Shown here in pieces: positions 28,021 to 37,225 of a stretch of DNA of 64,000 bases. How positions within the stretch are numbered: position 1 is the stretch's first letter; each line of letters opens with the position of its first letter. The notes under the pieces are model-generated. The model was not told where the DNA came from. It worked only from the letters and a program-made list of their open reading frames with translations, and did no database searches. The position numbers were made by a program, and so were the translations under genes. Source of the stretch: an uncultured Sphingomonadaceae bacterium (GTDB lineage: Bacteria; Pseudomonadota; Alphaproteobacteria; Sphingomonadales; Sphingomonadaceae). The stretch lies in the NCBI GenBank assembly GCA_947489315.1, contig CANLCX010000002.1, positions 124,001 to 188,000 on the forward strand, read 5' to 3'.

Positions 28021-29376
28021 CTAGAAAGCAATCTGCGCCCGTGCGCCAATAACGTCGACCGAAAAATCATCCGGTGCTCCCGTGACGATACCAAGCGCAT
28101 TGCCATAAGATAGATGACCATAATTCACGAGAAAGCGAACATAGTCGACCGGCGTCCAAATCAGCGAAGCCATATAGCCATCTTGCGTGCCGCCGATGAC
28201 GCCGGCGTCCGTCAGGTCGAGCCGGTCATAGCGGACATTGATCTGCCACGCTCCGGAGCCACCGGAGCCGACCGGGTTATTGACCTTCACACCTTTGAAT
28301 ACACCGTCCTTATATTCCCGTTTGTCATCCGTTAGGAACAAGCCTGCTTCCACTGAACCACCAAAGAAGGTCGGATTTGCCAAACCAGGGCGACTGACCT
28401 TAGCCCAGTGGGTTTCTGCAGCCGCATGGAACCGGCCAGAGATTACCGCCGCTTCCAAGCCATAGGTTAGTTGCTCTTCCGCAGAAATATTGTCCGTATT
28501 GATAAAGCGTGTATCGACGCTGTGGATCAACGGTCGTTGGCGATAACGCACAGAGTCAATCGCATCGCCAAGATCTGTCCAGTGAACAGAACCACCAAGA
28601 TGAAGTTGGGCACCACCCAGTTTCGGAGCGAAAACTACCCGGCCATCAAGCCCGATACTGTCATTTCCGTCGCTTAGATCGTCAATATTGTCAGTAAAAA
28701 CACCGCCCTGCAACAATAGATCACCGGTCTTATAAGCCGCCGAAACGCCGACTTTACGCTGAAAACCAAAAGCGTCCGTAAATGCTGAGCGCTCGATGAA
28801 GCTGGTATCGTTACTGCTTGATATTTCTTCCAGCGACTGGAAATTGTTATGCTGTCCGACTGTCACCGTCAGACCGCCACTTTTATAATCAAGATAAGCG
28901 TCCGTTATTTCCACGCCATCCAAAAGATCAGCCTCAAGCTTATATCCAAAGCCACCTGGAATTTTACCCTGAACGCCAAGCCTGACCCGGCGCGCTTCAT
29001 TGGAGAAGCCCTCGCCTGCAATATCAATTGTCGATGGCACGGATGACAGATTGTTGAAGTCATAAAGTATGCGGCCCCGCGGCTTAAAGCTCCACCCACC
29101 ATCCGTTTTAATCTCTGGCGCACCTTTGAAATTGATGCTGGTCGTTTCTTTTGCCTGCGCGACTTTTTCGACCTCAGCAACCTGTTCGCTTTGCTGCTGT
29201 TGTACGGTTTCGACATTACCCAGCTGCGTGCGCAGGCTCACGACTTCCTTTTCAAGCTGGTTTAGTCGTTCCAAAAGCGCGGCCGCTTCTTCATTGGAAA
29301 TTGGGGCTGCGAAAGCCTGACTAGGCAATAGTGCCAAAATAGCTGCGCCGGTTACAAGATTAGATTTTAAGTTCAT
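28021..29376 (-). CDS. OprP/OprO-type phosphate-selective porin
   Basis: A 451-residue outer-membrane porin. The signal peptide (cleavage after SQAFA) is followed by a coiled-coil stretch (AALLERLNQLEKEVVSLR, about residues 35-53) that helps trimerise such porins, then a beta-barrel ending in the aromatic AQIAF. In Pseudomonas, OprP and OprO pass phosphate or polyphosphate; the convergent location to the phosphate genes supports the same role here. The ATG at 29376 follows GGGGACT; the frame is open to 29397. A Pho box upstream would be expected, and only a weak candidate is seen. Confidence 0.85.
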   Translation of the reverse strand: MNLKSNLVTGAAILALLPSQAFAAPISNEEAAALLERLNQLEKEVVSLRTQLGNVETVQQQQSEQVAEVEKVAQAKETTSINFKGAPEIKTDGGWSFKPRGRILYDFNNLSSVPSTIDIAGEGFSNEARRVRLGVQGKIPGGFGYKLEADLLDGVEITDAYLDYKSGGLTVTVGQHNNFQSLEEISSSNDTSFIERSAFTDAFGFQRKVGVSAAYKTGDLLLQGGVFTDNIDDLSDGNDSIGLDGRVVFAPKLGGAQLHLGGSVHWTDLGDAIDSVRYRQRPLIHSVDTRFINTDNISAEEQLTYGLEAAVISGRFHAAAETHWAKVSRPGLANPTFFGGSVEAGLFLTDDKREYKDGVFKGVKVNNPVGSGGSGAWQINVRYDRLDLTDAGVIGGTQDGYMASLIWTPVDYVRFLVNYGHLSYGNALGIVTGAPDDFSVDVIGARAQIAF

Positions 29377-29509
29377 ATTTATAGAGTCCCCAACCAATAT
29401 GCTGAATGATTGATGACGGCTCTATGTTCTTTGCGTTTCGAAAAAACGTCATTTTTATTGCAGTTTTTTTACGAAGCTATCTTTGCGAAATATATCGGAT
29501 GAAAACGCG

Positions 29510-29866
29510 CTATTCTGAGACCAGCTTCATCAACCGACGTTCCATTGGCGCCAGCACGCCGGCAAGATCGTGCCCACGCTTTAATATCTGTCCATGCTCG
29601 CCGTGCAAAGTCCACATACCTTGTTTGTTGCGATCGGCAGGTCGTTTCTCTATCCGCATTTGCGGTCTTTCGGATGTTCGGCGAAAAGCGGCGAAAATAG
29701 CGGCATCCTTGCCCATGTCCATGGCATAATCGCGCCAATGACCGGCAGCGACCATCCGTCCATAGAGATTTAAAATCCGCTCCATCTCTTTCCGTTCGAA
29801 CCCCACTTGAACAGGCGACGCCTGTCGATTGGGAAAGGATGAGATATTAGAATTTTCAGAGCGCAT
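29510..29866 (-). CDS. DUF2794-family protein
   Basis: A 118-residue protein of the alphaproteobacterial DUF2794 family, recognisable by the VGFERKEMERILNLYGRMV segment near residue 21 and AMDMGKDAAIFAAFRRTSE after it. The function is not known. It follows cysE with a one-base overlap, an arrangement often seen in this group of bacteria. The protein is short and basic, with no signal peptide or membrane segment, so it should be cytosolic. Confidence 0.85.
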   Translation of the reverse strand: MRSENSNISSFPNRQASPVQVGFERKEMERILNLYGRMVAAGHWRDYAMDMGKDAAIFAAFRRTSERPQMRIEKRPADRNKQGMWTLHGEHGQILKRGHDLAGVLAPMERRLMKLVSE

Positions 29867-30570
29867 CAGGCGCTATCTCGTTTACTTTCCGATTCGTCTT
29901 CATCCGCCAGATCGCGGCCTTCCGCAAAGGCAGCTATGCGCTTTTGCAGTTGTTCCATTTCACATTGCAAGATTTCCAGCTTCTGTGTCGAAGGGTCAAA
30001 AACCTCACTGCAAGGAGTCCCATAAGGGGTAAACTCTTCTTGATATTGCTCTACTTGAACCAGCGTAGGGCGCGCTCGAACGCCAACCATTGTTGCGCCC
30101 TCGGGAACATCTTGTGTCACAACCGCATTTGCACCGATACGCGATCTTTTACCGACGATAATCGGGCCCAATATCTGCGCACCAGAACCCAAAATGGCGT
30201 CATCCTCAATGGTCGGATGTCGCTTTCCGCCTATGCCATTGGTTGGATTGGTTCCACCCAGCGTCACGCACTGATAAATCGTTACATTATCTCCAATTTC
30301 AGCCGTCTCGCCAATAACCGAGAAGCCGTGATCTATAAATAAGTGGCGACCAATCTTGGCGCCTGGATGAATATCAATTGCCGTAAATAGACGGGAAAAA
30401 TGATTGACGAAACGAGCGAAGAAATAAAGTTCGCCCTTGAACAACCAGTGAGCCACACGATGCAAGCCAACGGCCAAGACACCTGGATAGAGTAGCACTT
30501 CCCAACGAGAACGAGGTGCGGGGTCACGCGCCTTTATGGAGTCCAAATATTCACCTAAGTCCCGAAACAT
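29866..30570 (-). CDS. cysE: Serine O-acetyltransferase
   Basis: CysE makes O-acetylserine from serine and acetyl-CoA for cysteine synthesis. The 234-residue protein is of the short (EpsC-like) kind. From about residue 65 there is a hexapeptide-repeat left-handed beta-helix: HPGAKIGRHLFIDHGF, then GETAEIGDNVTIYQCVTLGG and GSGAQILGPIIVG. The active-site His is in DHGFSVIGE. The ATG has a GGAG ribosome site. It is divergent from oxyR and transcribed ahead of the DUF2794 gene. Confidence 0.93.
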   Translation of the reverse strand: MFRDLGEYLDSIKARDPAPRSRWEVLLYPGVLAVGLHRVAHWLFKGELYFFARFVNHFSRLFTAIDIHPGAKIGRHLFIDHGFSVIGETAEIGDNVTIYQCVTLGGTNPTNGIGGKRHPTIEDDAILGSGAQILGPIIVGKRSRIGANAVVTQDVPEGATMVGVRARPTLVQVEQYQEEFTPYGTPCSEVFDPSTQKLEILQCEMEQLQKRIAAFAEGRDLADEDESESKRDSA

Positions 30571-30719
30571 ATTTTTCTCCGGAGATTTTACAAACTACAA
30601 ACTAAGGTTAGGGACACAATATTTCCAGTCCTTTCTTGCAACTCATTTGAAACCTGTCCTTTTGCACTCGTATTTATCATCATATTGAATTACCGAGAGC
30701 CTATTCATCGAAGGACCAA

Positions 30720-31646
30720 ATGATGTCAAACTATCTGCCCACGCTTAAACAGCTGCAATATCTGGTAGCACTCGAAGAGCATGGTCACTTCGGACGGGCT
30801 GCCGAAGCCTGCTACGTCACCCAATCAACATTGTCCGCCGGCATTAAAGAGCTAGAGACGTTGCTTGATGTGATGTTGGTGGAACGGACCCGCCGTGTCG
30901 TACGCTTTACGGAACTTGGCAAACAAATGGTCGAGAAAGCACATCGCATTCTTCGTGAAGCCGAGGAGCTCTCTGATATGGCGCGCTCTGCCGGCCAGCC
31001 ACTAGTAGGGGATGTACGAATGAGCGTCATTCCGACAATCGCTCCCTTTTTATTGCCCCGGCTCCTGCCCCGCCTGCGCAAAGAACGGCCAGAGCTTAAA
31101 CTCTATCTGAAAGAAGAAACCAGCCATGCCGCTTGCGACTCGCTCAGCCATGGCAAAGTCGACTGCGTCTTACTCGCTCTGCCCTTCCCTTGCGGCGACA
31201 TAGAATCAGAAGTTCTGTTTAACGATGAAATTTTCATTGCCTTTCCAAAAGATGACCCCCGGGATCCTCCCAAATTGGTGGACCCAGCCAATATTGACGA
31301 AAACCGTTTATTGCTGCTCGAAGATGGTCATTGTTTGAAAGACCATGCACTGGCAGCCTGCAATCGCCCTGAATTGAGGGCCTCGGCCCGAATGATGGGC
31401 ACCTCGCTTCATACTCTGGTCCAGATGGTCGACAACGCGCTTGGCCTGACGTTGTTGCCCAAAATGGCAATAGATAGTGGCATTTTGGCGCATACCGATA
31501 TTATCGCGCGCCCAATCAAATCTGATCGCGCATTTCGCGACATTGCGCTTGTCTGGCGTAAAAACAGCCCGCGCCGGGAAGAGTTCAAGCTCTTGGCCGA
31601 GATTATGCGGCAAGGACAAAGCTGGGTAAAAAAAACTGCGGCTTAA
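30720..31646 (+). CDS. oxyR: Hydrogen peroxide-sensing regulator OxyR
   Basis: A 308-residue LysR-family activator. The N-terminal helix-turn-helix spans about residues 18-40 (AEACYVTQSTLSAGIKELE). The redox cysteines are Cys205 (GHCLKD) and Cys214 (AACNRP), nine apart as in E. coli OxyR Cys199/Cys208; this identifies OxyR rather than another LysR protein. On peroxide the pair forms a disulfide and the regulator activates catalase-type genes. katG in this window is the natural target, but it lies 20 kb away. Two ATG codons (30720, 30723) can start it. Its end overlaps the moaE end by four bases. Confidence 0.94.
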   Translation: MMSNYLPTLKQLQYLVALEEHGHFGRAAEACYVTQSTLSAGIKELETLLDVMLVERTRRVVRFTELGKQMVEKAHRILREAEELSDMARSAGQPLVGDVRMSVIPTIAPFLLPRLLPRLRKERPELKLYLKEETSHAACDSLSHGKVDCVLLALPFPCGDIESEVLFNDEIFIAFPKDDPRDPPKLVDPANIDENRLLLLEDGHCLKDHALAACNRPELRASARMMGTSLHTLVQMVDNALGLTLLPKMAIDSGILAHTDIIARPIKSDRAFRDIALVWRKNSPRREEFKLLAEIMRQGQSWVKKTAA

Positions 31647-32086
31647 CTCTTCCAATATTGTGCTGCGTCTAAATCAGACTGGCGCTCTTCAACCCAATTT
31701 TCGGTGCCATCCTGCAGTATTTCTTTTTTCCAGAACGGCGCAACTGTTTTCAGTTGGTCCATGATATAGGAGCAGGCTTCAATCGCAGCCTGCCTATGAT
31801 CAGAACAAGTGCAAACCAATACAATTTGCTCTCCCACTTGTAATCGCCCAACCCTGTGGATGATCGTAATCCCATGCAACGCCCATTGCTCTGATGCTTT
31901 AACTGCAATTTTGCGCAGGGCTTTTTCTGTCATCGCTGGATAATGCTCCAGTTCCAACGCACGCAACTTCCCGTCGCCTCTCACCTGCCCAACAAAACTG
32001 GATATGGCGCCGCCGCCTATCGCTGCCAGTCGATTGATTTCCGCACCAGATTCAAAATCATTTTCTTGAACTGTTATGGAAATCAT
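31643..32086 (-). CDS. moaE: Molybdopterin synthase catalytic subunit
   Basis: MoaE is the large subunit of molybdopterin synthase, which transfers sulfur from the MoaD thiocarboxylate to precursor Z. The 147-residue protein has GGGAISSFVGQVRGDG near residue 25 and the conserved VCTCSDHRQAAIEA region near 90, with a C-terminal WKKEILQDG motif carrying active-site lysines. The ATG overlaps the moaD stop. Other moa genes are absent from the window, so the pair is separate from moaA/B/C. Confidence 0.95.
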   Translation of the reverse strand: MISITVQENDFESGAEINRLAAIGGGAISSFVGQVRGDGKLRALELEHYPAMTEKALRKIAVKASEQWALHGITIIHRVGRLQVGEQIVLVCTCSDHRQAAIEACSYIMDQLKTVAPFWKKEILQDGTENWVEERQSDLDAAQYWKS

Positions 32087-32346
32087 CCGCCTGTGACCGG
32101 TGGAAATATAGCCAGTTCCTTTGCTGACCGTAGCGGGGCTTCTAGTCCTACAAAATCCTGATCCAGCGCAAATCGAAGCTTGTTGAGATCAGCGAAAACA
32201 TCTTGATAAACGGCATCTTTGATTCGAAGATATTCAAGAAGCTGGCCGACAGTCTCAGCATTTTCCGGACAATCAATCACATCTTGATCGCGACCAATGC
32301 GTTCCTTGACCCAGGAAAAGTACATGATGCTAAGTTGATGCGGCAT
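32083..32346 (-). CDS. moaD: Molybdopterin synthase sulfur carrier subunit
   Basis: An 87-residue ubiquitin-fold carrier protein whose C-terminal Gly-Gly (FPPVTGG) is adenylated and converted to the thiocarboxylate used by MoaE. The ATG at 32346 follows an AGGTGA ribosome site that overlaps the pgsA stop, so the two are translationally coupled; a GTG at 32358 is less likely. The small size and terminal GG are decisive. The gene is between pgsA and moaE. Confidence 0.93.
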   Translation of the reverse strand: MPHQLSIMYFSWVKERIGRDQDVIDCPENAETVGQLLEYLRIKDAVYQDVFADLNKLRFALDQDFVGLEAPLRSAKELAIFPPVTGG

Positions 32347-32358
32347 GGTAGCGATCAC

Positions 32359-32910
32359 CTAATCCATATGCTTGAGACCGACCCGAAGATAATCCCAGCC
32401 GGTGATAAGTGTCAAAATTGCAGCGGCCCAGAGCGTCCAGATACCGACAATCTGGATGAATTCAAATTGCGGCAAACCACCAGCAAGTATCAATGCGCCC
32501 AATGAAATCAGTTGAAATGTTGTCTTCCATTTCGCCAGTTGAGAAACAGGCACACTAACCTGGAGACCAGCAAGAAACTCACGCAGCCCGGAAACCGCTA
32601 TCTCTCGTAGCAAGATAATAAGGGCTGCAATGACATTATAGCCTTCTATGTCACCGCTGGCACAAAGGATAAGAATGACGGACGCCACCATAATTTTGTC
32701 GGCAATCGGATCAAGAAATATACCCAATTTCGAGACGGTCCCTTGGGATCGCGCAAGATAGCCGTCAAAATAGTCCGTAATGGCCATTAATGCATAGAGC
32801 ACAGTTGCCAGCAAATATCCCAGCTTCCAGTCCGGCCACCACAAAAGCGCTACCAGAAAAGGTACTGTGAAAATCCGCGAAAGCGTCAAAATATTTGGAA
32901 GATTCAACAT
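32359..32910 (-). CDS. pgsA: CDP-diacylglycerol-glycerol-3-phosphate 3-phosphatidyltransferase
   Basis: PgsA makes phosphatidylglycerol phosphate in the inner membrane. The CDP-alcohol phosphatidyltransferase signature DG-X2-AR-X8-G-X3-D-X3-D is visible as DGYLAR...GIFLDPIADK near residues 55-75, and there are about five transmembrane segments. The ATG at 32910 gives 183 residues, E. coli size (182), with GCGGA upstream; the ATG at 32925 or the open frame to 32994 are alternatives. It heads the pgsA-moaD-moaE run and is divergent from the LplT-like transporter. Confidence 0.94.
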   Translation of the reverse strand: MLNLPNILTLSRIFTVPFLVALLWWPDWKLGYLLATVLYALMAITDYFDGYLARSQGTVSKLGIFLDPIADKIMVASVILILCASGDIEGYNVIAALIILLREIAVSGLREFLAGLQVSVPVSQLAKWKTTFQLISLGALILAGGLPQFEFIQIVGIWTLWAAAILTLITGWDYLRVGLKHMD

Positions 32911-33084
32911 ATTGTCCGCAGCCATAACGAGATTTCGCACAAAGTTAAATCTTATCCTTGTTATCCTGACATTAGTGATGAAATTTTCGAACATTCAGCG
33001 CCTTGCGCAATCGATTAACATCGCTAGGGTAGCGATCAAATTCATCCCCTGTCTGACAGCGTTCAACAACAGGAAATCTCCAGC

Positions 33085-34371
33085 ATGTCATCAGCTCTTC
33101 GTCTATTAGCCAAACGTCGTTTTTGGCCGCTTTTTATTACTCAAATGCTTGGCGCTTTTAACGACAATCTATTCAAATTCTCTATGGTGATTTTGGTAAC
33201 CTACGGGATTTACCAAGATCCCGCTCAGGATTTTCAATTTAATGCGCTGGCGTCAGGAATTTTTATCTTACCTTTTTTCCTGTTCTCATCTCTCGCAGGG
33301 CAATTAGCCGATAATTATGACAAGGCTCGAATAACAAGGCTCGTAAAAACATTGGAGATAGTGATTGCTATAATCGGCGGGGTCGGGCTTTGGATTCAAT
33401 CCATTCCGATCATGCTCACAGCGCTATTTTTGCTTGGCTTACAATCGACATTTTTTGGTCCGATAAAATATGCCATTTTGCCACAGCATCTTAAAAAGGA
33501 TGAAGTTCTTGCCGGGACAGGGCTGGTAGAGGCTGGTACTTACATCGCGATATTGGCAGGAACAATATTGGGCGGCATCATAATCGATAGAAACGGAAAT
33601 GGCGTAGAGATAGCTGTTATTTCGGTATTTTTTGTAGCTTTGATCGGACGCATTGGCGCGCAGTTTCTTCCAAGTGCGCCGCCTCAGAAAGAGGTCGAAA
33701 AAATTGATTTCAATTTTATCCGCTCATCAATCAAATTAATCTCGGCAACACTTCACATAAGGCGTCTATATCTTGCGATTGTGTCTATTAGCTTTTTCTG
33801 GACCATCGGTTCAGTGCTGATCATTCAATTTCCACCTCTGGTTGAAAATGTCCTGACATCGACACCTGCTGTCGCCAGCCTCTTTCTCGGCGTCTTTTCC
33901 ATCGGCATTGCGGTCGGATCCATCTTGATAAACCGGCTGCTAAAAAGCCAGGTGTCTGCGCGCTATGCGCCGGTCAGTGTCATAGCGATGGGTGTATTCG
34001 TATTGATATTATTTTTCATAGCGCGCGGTTGGGAAGGTCTACCGAACGGCGAGCTCTATACGTTCCAAACTTTCATGCAGCATGACGGTGCTTGGGCGCT
34101 TTTGGGAACATTGGCTGGTGTTTCAGTTTTTGGCGGCATGTTCGTTGTCCCGCTTTATGCCTTTCTCACCACGACCGTTGATATTAGCGAAACAGCGCGA
34201 ACTATAGCTGCCAATAATGTGGTCAATTCCGGGTGTATGGTACTGGGAGCTCTGGCGGCTTTGGGATTAAGCATGCTCGGCGTATCAACGACGGAGCAAT
34301 TGCTACTTGTCGCCAGCATGTGTTTAGTAGCTGCATGGCTAGGCTGGCAACTTCATCTCGCTTGCGATTAA
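33085..34371 (+). CDS. MFS transporter, LplT-like
   Basis: A 428-residue major-facilitator protein with 12 predicted membrane helices. The start, WPLFITQMLGAFNDNLFKFS, is typical of LplT, the lysophospholipid flippase, and of the transporter half of fused LplT-acyltransferase proteins. The loop GQLADNYDKARITRLVKTLE near residue 72 fits the MFS A motif. The acyltransferase/acyl-ACP synthetase domain usually fused or adjacent is not here. An AGGAA ribosome site lies about ten bases upstream. Substrate remains inferred. Confidence 0.8.
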   Translation: MSSALRLLAKRRFWPLFITQMLGAFNDNLFKFSMVILVTYGIYQDPAQDFQFNALASGIFILPFFLFSSLAGQLADNYDKARITRLVKTLEIVIAIIGGVGLWIQSIPIMLTALFLLGLQSTFFGPIKYAILPQHLKKDEVLAGTGLVEAGTYIAILAGTILGGIIIDRNGNGVEIAVISVFFVALIGRIGAQFLPSAPPQKEVEKIDFNFIRSSIKLISATLHIRRLYLAIVSISFFWTIGSVLIIQFPPLVENVLTSTPAVASLFLGVFSIGIAVGSILINRLLKSQVSARYAPVSVIAMGVFVLILFFIARGWEGLPNGELYTFQTFMQHDGAWALLGTLAGVSVFGGMFVVPLYAFLTTTVDISETARTIAANNVVNSGCMVLGALAALGLSMLGVSTTEQLLLVASMCLVAAWLGWQLHLACD

Positions 34372-34389
34372 ATAGGTCGCAATATTTCT

Positions 34390-34608
34390 TTAGAATATGA
34401 ACAGATAAAATGCAGTGAAAAAGGCTGAAAAACTAAGTACGAAGAGACTTGCATCTTCGTTCAACCATTTTTTGGGTGGCGCCACCGCTTCCACCGCCAT
34501 AACGTCGTCTTGGGCGACTGTAAGAACTTCCAAAGGCAGAGAGAGCCGAAATGGATGCTTAGCACCTTCATTGTGCAGCACGAGATTTCTAGTTCGTTTT
34601 TGTTTCAT
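34390..34608 (-). CDS. Possible small tail-anchored membrane protein
   Basis: A 72-residue protein with a basic N-terminus (MKQKRTRN), a soluble middle and a final hydrophobic stretch of about 20 residues (SLFVLSFSAFFTAFYLFIF), the pattern of a tail-anchored protein. No ribosome site is obvious and I do not recognise the family. An overlapping 68-residue frame on the other strand is less convincing because it lacks any coherent feature. The stop is 18 bases from the convergent transporter stop. If it is not real, 34372-34870 would be the longest gene-free stretch in the window. Confidence 0.4.
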   Translation of the reverse strand: MKQKRTRNLVLHNEGAKHPFRLSLPLEVLTVAQDDVMAVEAVAPPKKWLNEDASLFVLSFSAFFTAFYLFIF

Positions 34609-34740
34609 GGAAAAGTGTTAACAAATTGTTAGCTATAAAATCCACGCTAAACTTGCCCTTGGATTGAGTTGTCATAGGATGGCACAGTTATTCAAGCTGC
34701 TCTCCATGCCAGATGTTAGTCCGAAATGGATCGAAAATGG

Positions 34741-34820
34741 GATTGTGTGATCTTTGCAACAATGATTAACAATCGGCACCGCACGCCTAAATGTTGTTGA
34801 TTTCAAACAATTGTTATGGC
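34741..34820. promoter_or_regulatory. AACAAT/ATTGTT cluster upstream of the small secreted protein
   Basis: The words GATTGTG, CAACAAT, TTAACAAT, TTGTTGATT and AACAATTGTTA crowd into 80 bases before the gene at 34871, and the 13-base TAACAAATTGTTA palindrome is at 34619-34631. They may be operator repeats for an unknown regulator, or simply AT-rich bias. The rest of 34609-34870 shows nothing I can name. Confidence 0.25.
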
Positions 34821-34870
34821 AGTGAACTTGTCGTATTAAGTGAAATGCGAAAACCCTGAAGGAGCAAAAT

Positions 34871-35119
34871 ATGCGTTTCGGTAAAATTGGTATGGCTGCA
34901 GTAGCAGCCTCCGCTCTGGTTGCTACACCTGTGTTCGCACAGGCTGCTCAGCCAGTTTCTAAAGTTTCTCAAGCTGTTCGTGCTGATGCATCTGCAGACA
35001 AAGAAGAAAAACTTGCAGGCGGATCGGGCATCATCATTGCCGTTCTTGCTGCTGCTGCAGTAATCGGTGGCATTGTCATCGCTGCTGACGGAAGCGACGA
35101 CGATCCAACAAGCCCCTGA
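34871..35119 (+). CDS. Small exported or membrane protein with a glycine-alanine helix
   Basis: An 82-residue protein. Residues 1-24 look like a cleavable signal (VATPVFAQA), followed by a charged stretch and a Gly/Ala/Ile-rich transmembrane helix (GGSGIIIAVLAAAAVIGGIV), then an acidic tail ending DGSDDDPTSP. Such short proteins occur widely in sphingomonads without known function. The ATG has AAGGAG nine bases upstream. It is a monocistronic unit with its own strong terminator. Confidence 0.8.
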   Translation: MRFGKIGMAAVAASALVATPVFAQAAQPVSKVSQAVRADASADKEEKLAGGSGIIIAVLAAAAVIGGIVIAADGSDDDPTSP

Positions 35120-35140
35120 ATTCAGGCGCTAAGCTAATTT

Positions 35141-35170
35141 AAAATGGCGGCCTTTTGGTCGCCATTTTTT
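35141..35170 (+). terminator. Intrinsic terminator of the small secreted protein gene
   Basis: AAATGGCG...CGCCATTT is continued inwards by GCC/GGT pairs to a TTTT loop, followed by seven T's. Confidence 0.93.
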
Positions 35171-35258
35171 TGCTTTTAGGGCAAAACAATTGACACTAAT
35201 CAATCGAAGCTGAACACAACCGGTTGCACTTGATCATCATATTTCCCATATCCGGTTT

Positions 35259-35825
35259 ATGACAGAAAATCAGCAGCATGGCATGCAACAATGGCATGGC
35301 ACCACAATCCTATCCGTCCGCAAAAATGGCAAGGTTATCGTGATCGGCGATGGTCAAGTATCCATGGGCCAAACGGTCATGAAACCCAATGCGCGCAAGG
35401 TTCGTCAGCTCCATGACGGTTCCGTGATCGGCGGTTTTGCGGGTGCGACCGCAGATGCATTTACCTTGTTCGAAAGGTTGGAAGCAAAACTGGAACGCCA
35501 TAATGGTCAGCTGATGCGGGCCGCTGTGGAGCTAGCTAAGGACTGGCGCACCGACAAATATTTGCGCAATCTGGAAGCGATGATGATCGTTGCTGACAAG
35601 GAAGTTACTTTGATACTGACGGGCAATGGCGATGTCTTGGAGCCCACTCAAGGGATAGCAGCCATAGGATCGGGCGGTAATTTCGCGCTCTCCGCGGCTA
35701 GGGCTCTGATCGACTATGAAAAAGATGCGGAGGCTCTCTCACGAAAAGCGATGACAATAGCCGCAGAGCTTTGTGTGTATACCAATGACCAAGTCACGGT
35801 AGAAACACTGGATAGCGACACTTAG
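35259..35825 (+). CDS. hslV: HslUV protease, proteolytic subunit
   Basis: A 188-residue threonine protease of the proteasome-beta type. The catalytic Thr follows a short propeptide in [11 protein letters not shown], and the family segment [20 protein letters not shown] lies near residue 30. HslV degrades SulA-like and misfolded proteins with HslU. It precedes hslU by 65 bases. A CTTG/CCCATAT pair upstream looks heat-shock-like, but the spacing is too short to claim. Confidence 0.96.
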   Translation: MTENQQHGMQQWHGTTILSVRKNGKVIVIGDGQVSMGQTVMKPNARKVRQLHDGSVIGGFAGATADAFTLFERLEAKLERHNGQLMRAAVELAKDWRTDKYLRNLEAMMIVADKEVTLILTGNGDVLEPTQGIAAIGSGGNFALSAARALIDYEKDAEALSRKAMTIAAELCVYTNDQVTVETLDSDT

Positions 35826-35890
35826 TTTTGAACAGCGGCCAGAAACCACTTTTTCAACCCCTTCAAATTTGACTCCATCAAAGGTTCAAC

Positions 35891-37192
35891 ATGCTAGATA
35901 ATCTCACCCCCAAGGCCATTGTTCAGGCACTGGACGAACATATTGTAGGCCAGAATGACGCCAAACGCGCGGTGGCTGTCGCTTTGCGCAATCGCTGGCG
36001 ACGCCAGAAGCTTCCTGCCGAATTGCGTGAAGAAGTGACGCCAAAAAATATCCTAATGATAGGCCCGACCGGCTGCGGTAAGACAGAGATATCGCGCCGC
36101 CTCGCCAAACTGGCCGATGCGCCGTTTATCAAGATCGAAGCAACCAAGTTTACCGAGGTCGGCTATGTCGGACGGGATGTGGAGCAGATTGCTCGTGATC
36201 TTGCCGAAGAGGCGGTTCGCCTCGAACGTGAACGCCGCCGGTCAGCAGTCAGCGATGCTGCTACGGATGCAGCGATGAAGCGCCTACTCGACGTACTATG
36301 CGGTGAAAATGCTAGTGAAGCGACACGAGAAAGTTTCCGTCAGCGGGTTGTCGATGATCATATGAACGACACCGAGATCGAAATCGAAGTTGAAGACACG
36401 CCTAGCGCGCCAATGGATATACCTGGCATGTCTGGTCAGGTCGGCATGATAAATTTGTCGGATATGATGGGCAAGGCATTCGGTCAAAACGCCATGAAAC
36501 GGCGCAAAATGAGGGTTGCCGATGCATGGGACAAATTAATCGAGGAAGAATCCGACAAACGTCTCGACGATGATGATATCGCTCGCGCTGCTATTACCGA
36601 TGCGGAATCCAACGGCATTGTCTTCCTGGATGAGATTGACAAGATTGCAGTCAGTGATGTCCGCGGCGGATCGGTTAGCCGTGAAGGCGTACAACGCGAT
36701 CTCTTGCCGCTAATCGAAGGCACAACGGTTGCCACCAAATATGGTCCGATGAAGACCGACCATATATTATTCATCGCCTCTGGAGCTTTCTCAATCTCCA
36801 AGCCCAGCGATATGTTGCCGGAGCTGCAAGGGCGGCTTCCGATCCGCGTAGAATTACGTGCGTTAACAGAAAAGGATTTCGTTCGGATTCTAACCGAAAC
36901 AAAAGCCAATCTGCCCAAACAATATATCGCACTATTGGGTACGGAAGAAGTCACCATCGAAATCACACAGGATGCGATTGAAAAGCTCGCGCAAATAGCC
37001 GCTAACGTGAACGAGACCGTCGAGAATATCGGCGCACGGCGATTACAGACTGTGATGGAAAAACTGCTCGAAGATATCAGCTTTGATGCTGAGGATCGCA
37101 AAGGTGAAACCATCATAGTTGATGGCACCTATGTCGACAACCAGCTTTCCGATGTTGCCAAAGACACAGATTTATCGAAATATGTGCTATAA
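35891..37192 (+). CDS. hslU: HslUV protease, ATPase subunit
   Basis: A 433-residue AAA+ unfoldase with Walker A GPTGCGKT near residue 58, Walker [10 protein letters not shown] near 247, the I domain between about 110 and 220, and the C-terminal end LSKYVL that docks into HslV. It feeds substrates to HslV. The gene is normal for the family, closely downstream of hslV. Confidence 0.97.
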   Translation: MLDNLTPKAIVQALDEHIVGQNDAKRAVAVALRNRWRRQKLPAELREEVTPKNILMIGPTGCGKTEISRRLAKLADAPFIKIEATKFTEVGYVGRDVEQIARDLAEEAVRLERERRRSAVSDAATDAAMKRLLDVLCGENASEATRESFRQRVVDDHMNDTEIEIEVEDTPSAPMDIPGMSGQVGMINLSDMMGKAFGQNAMKRRKMRVADAWDKLIEEESDKRLDDDDIARAAITDAESNGIVFLDEIDKIAVSDVRGGSVSREGVQRDLLPLIEGTTVATKYGPMKTDHILFIASGAFSISKPSDMLPELQGRLPIRVELRALTEKDFVRILTETKANLPKQYIALLGTEEVTIEITQDAIEKLAQIAANVNETVENIGARRLQTVMEKLLEDISFDAEDRKGETIIVDGTYVDNQLSDVAKDTDLSKYVL

Positions 37193-37225
37193 CAAAGCCC
37201 ATATTTCAATGTGATGGAGGATAAG

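Noticed and set aside
29446-29463. Pho box before the OprP-like porin gene
   Set aside because: CTGCAAT and ATGACGT stand 11 bases apart on the minus strand, but each deviates from the unit at two or more key positions, so I do not list it.
34415-34621. Plus-strand 68-residue open frame
   Set aside because: Overlaps the minus-strand tail-anchored candidate, has no ribosome site, signal or membrane segment.
35229-35255. Heat-shock promoter before hslV
   Set aside because: CTTGATC and CCCATAT are present, but separated by only nine bases, too few for RpoH promoters.
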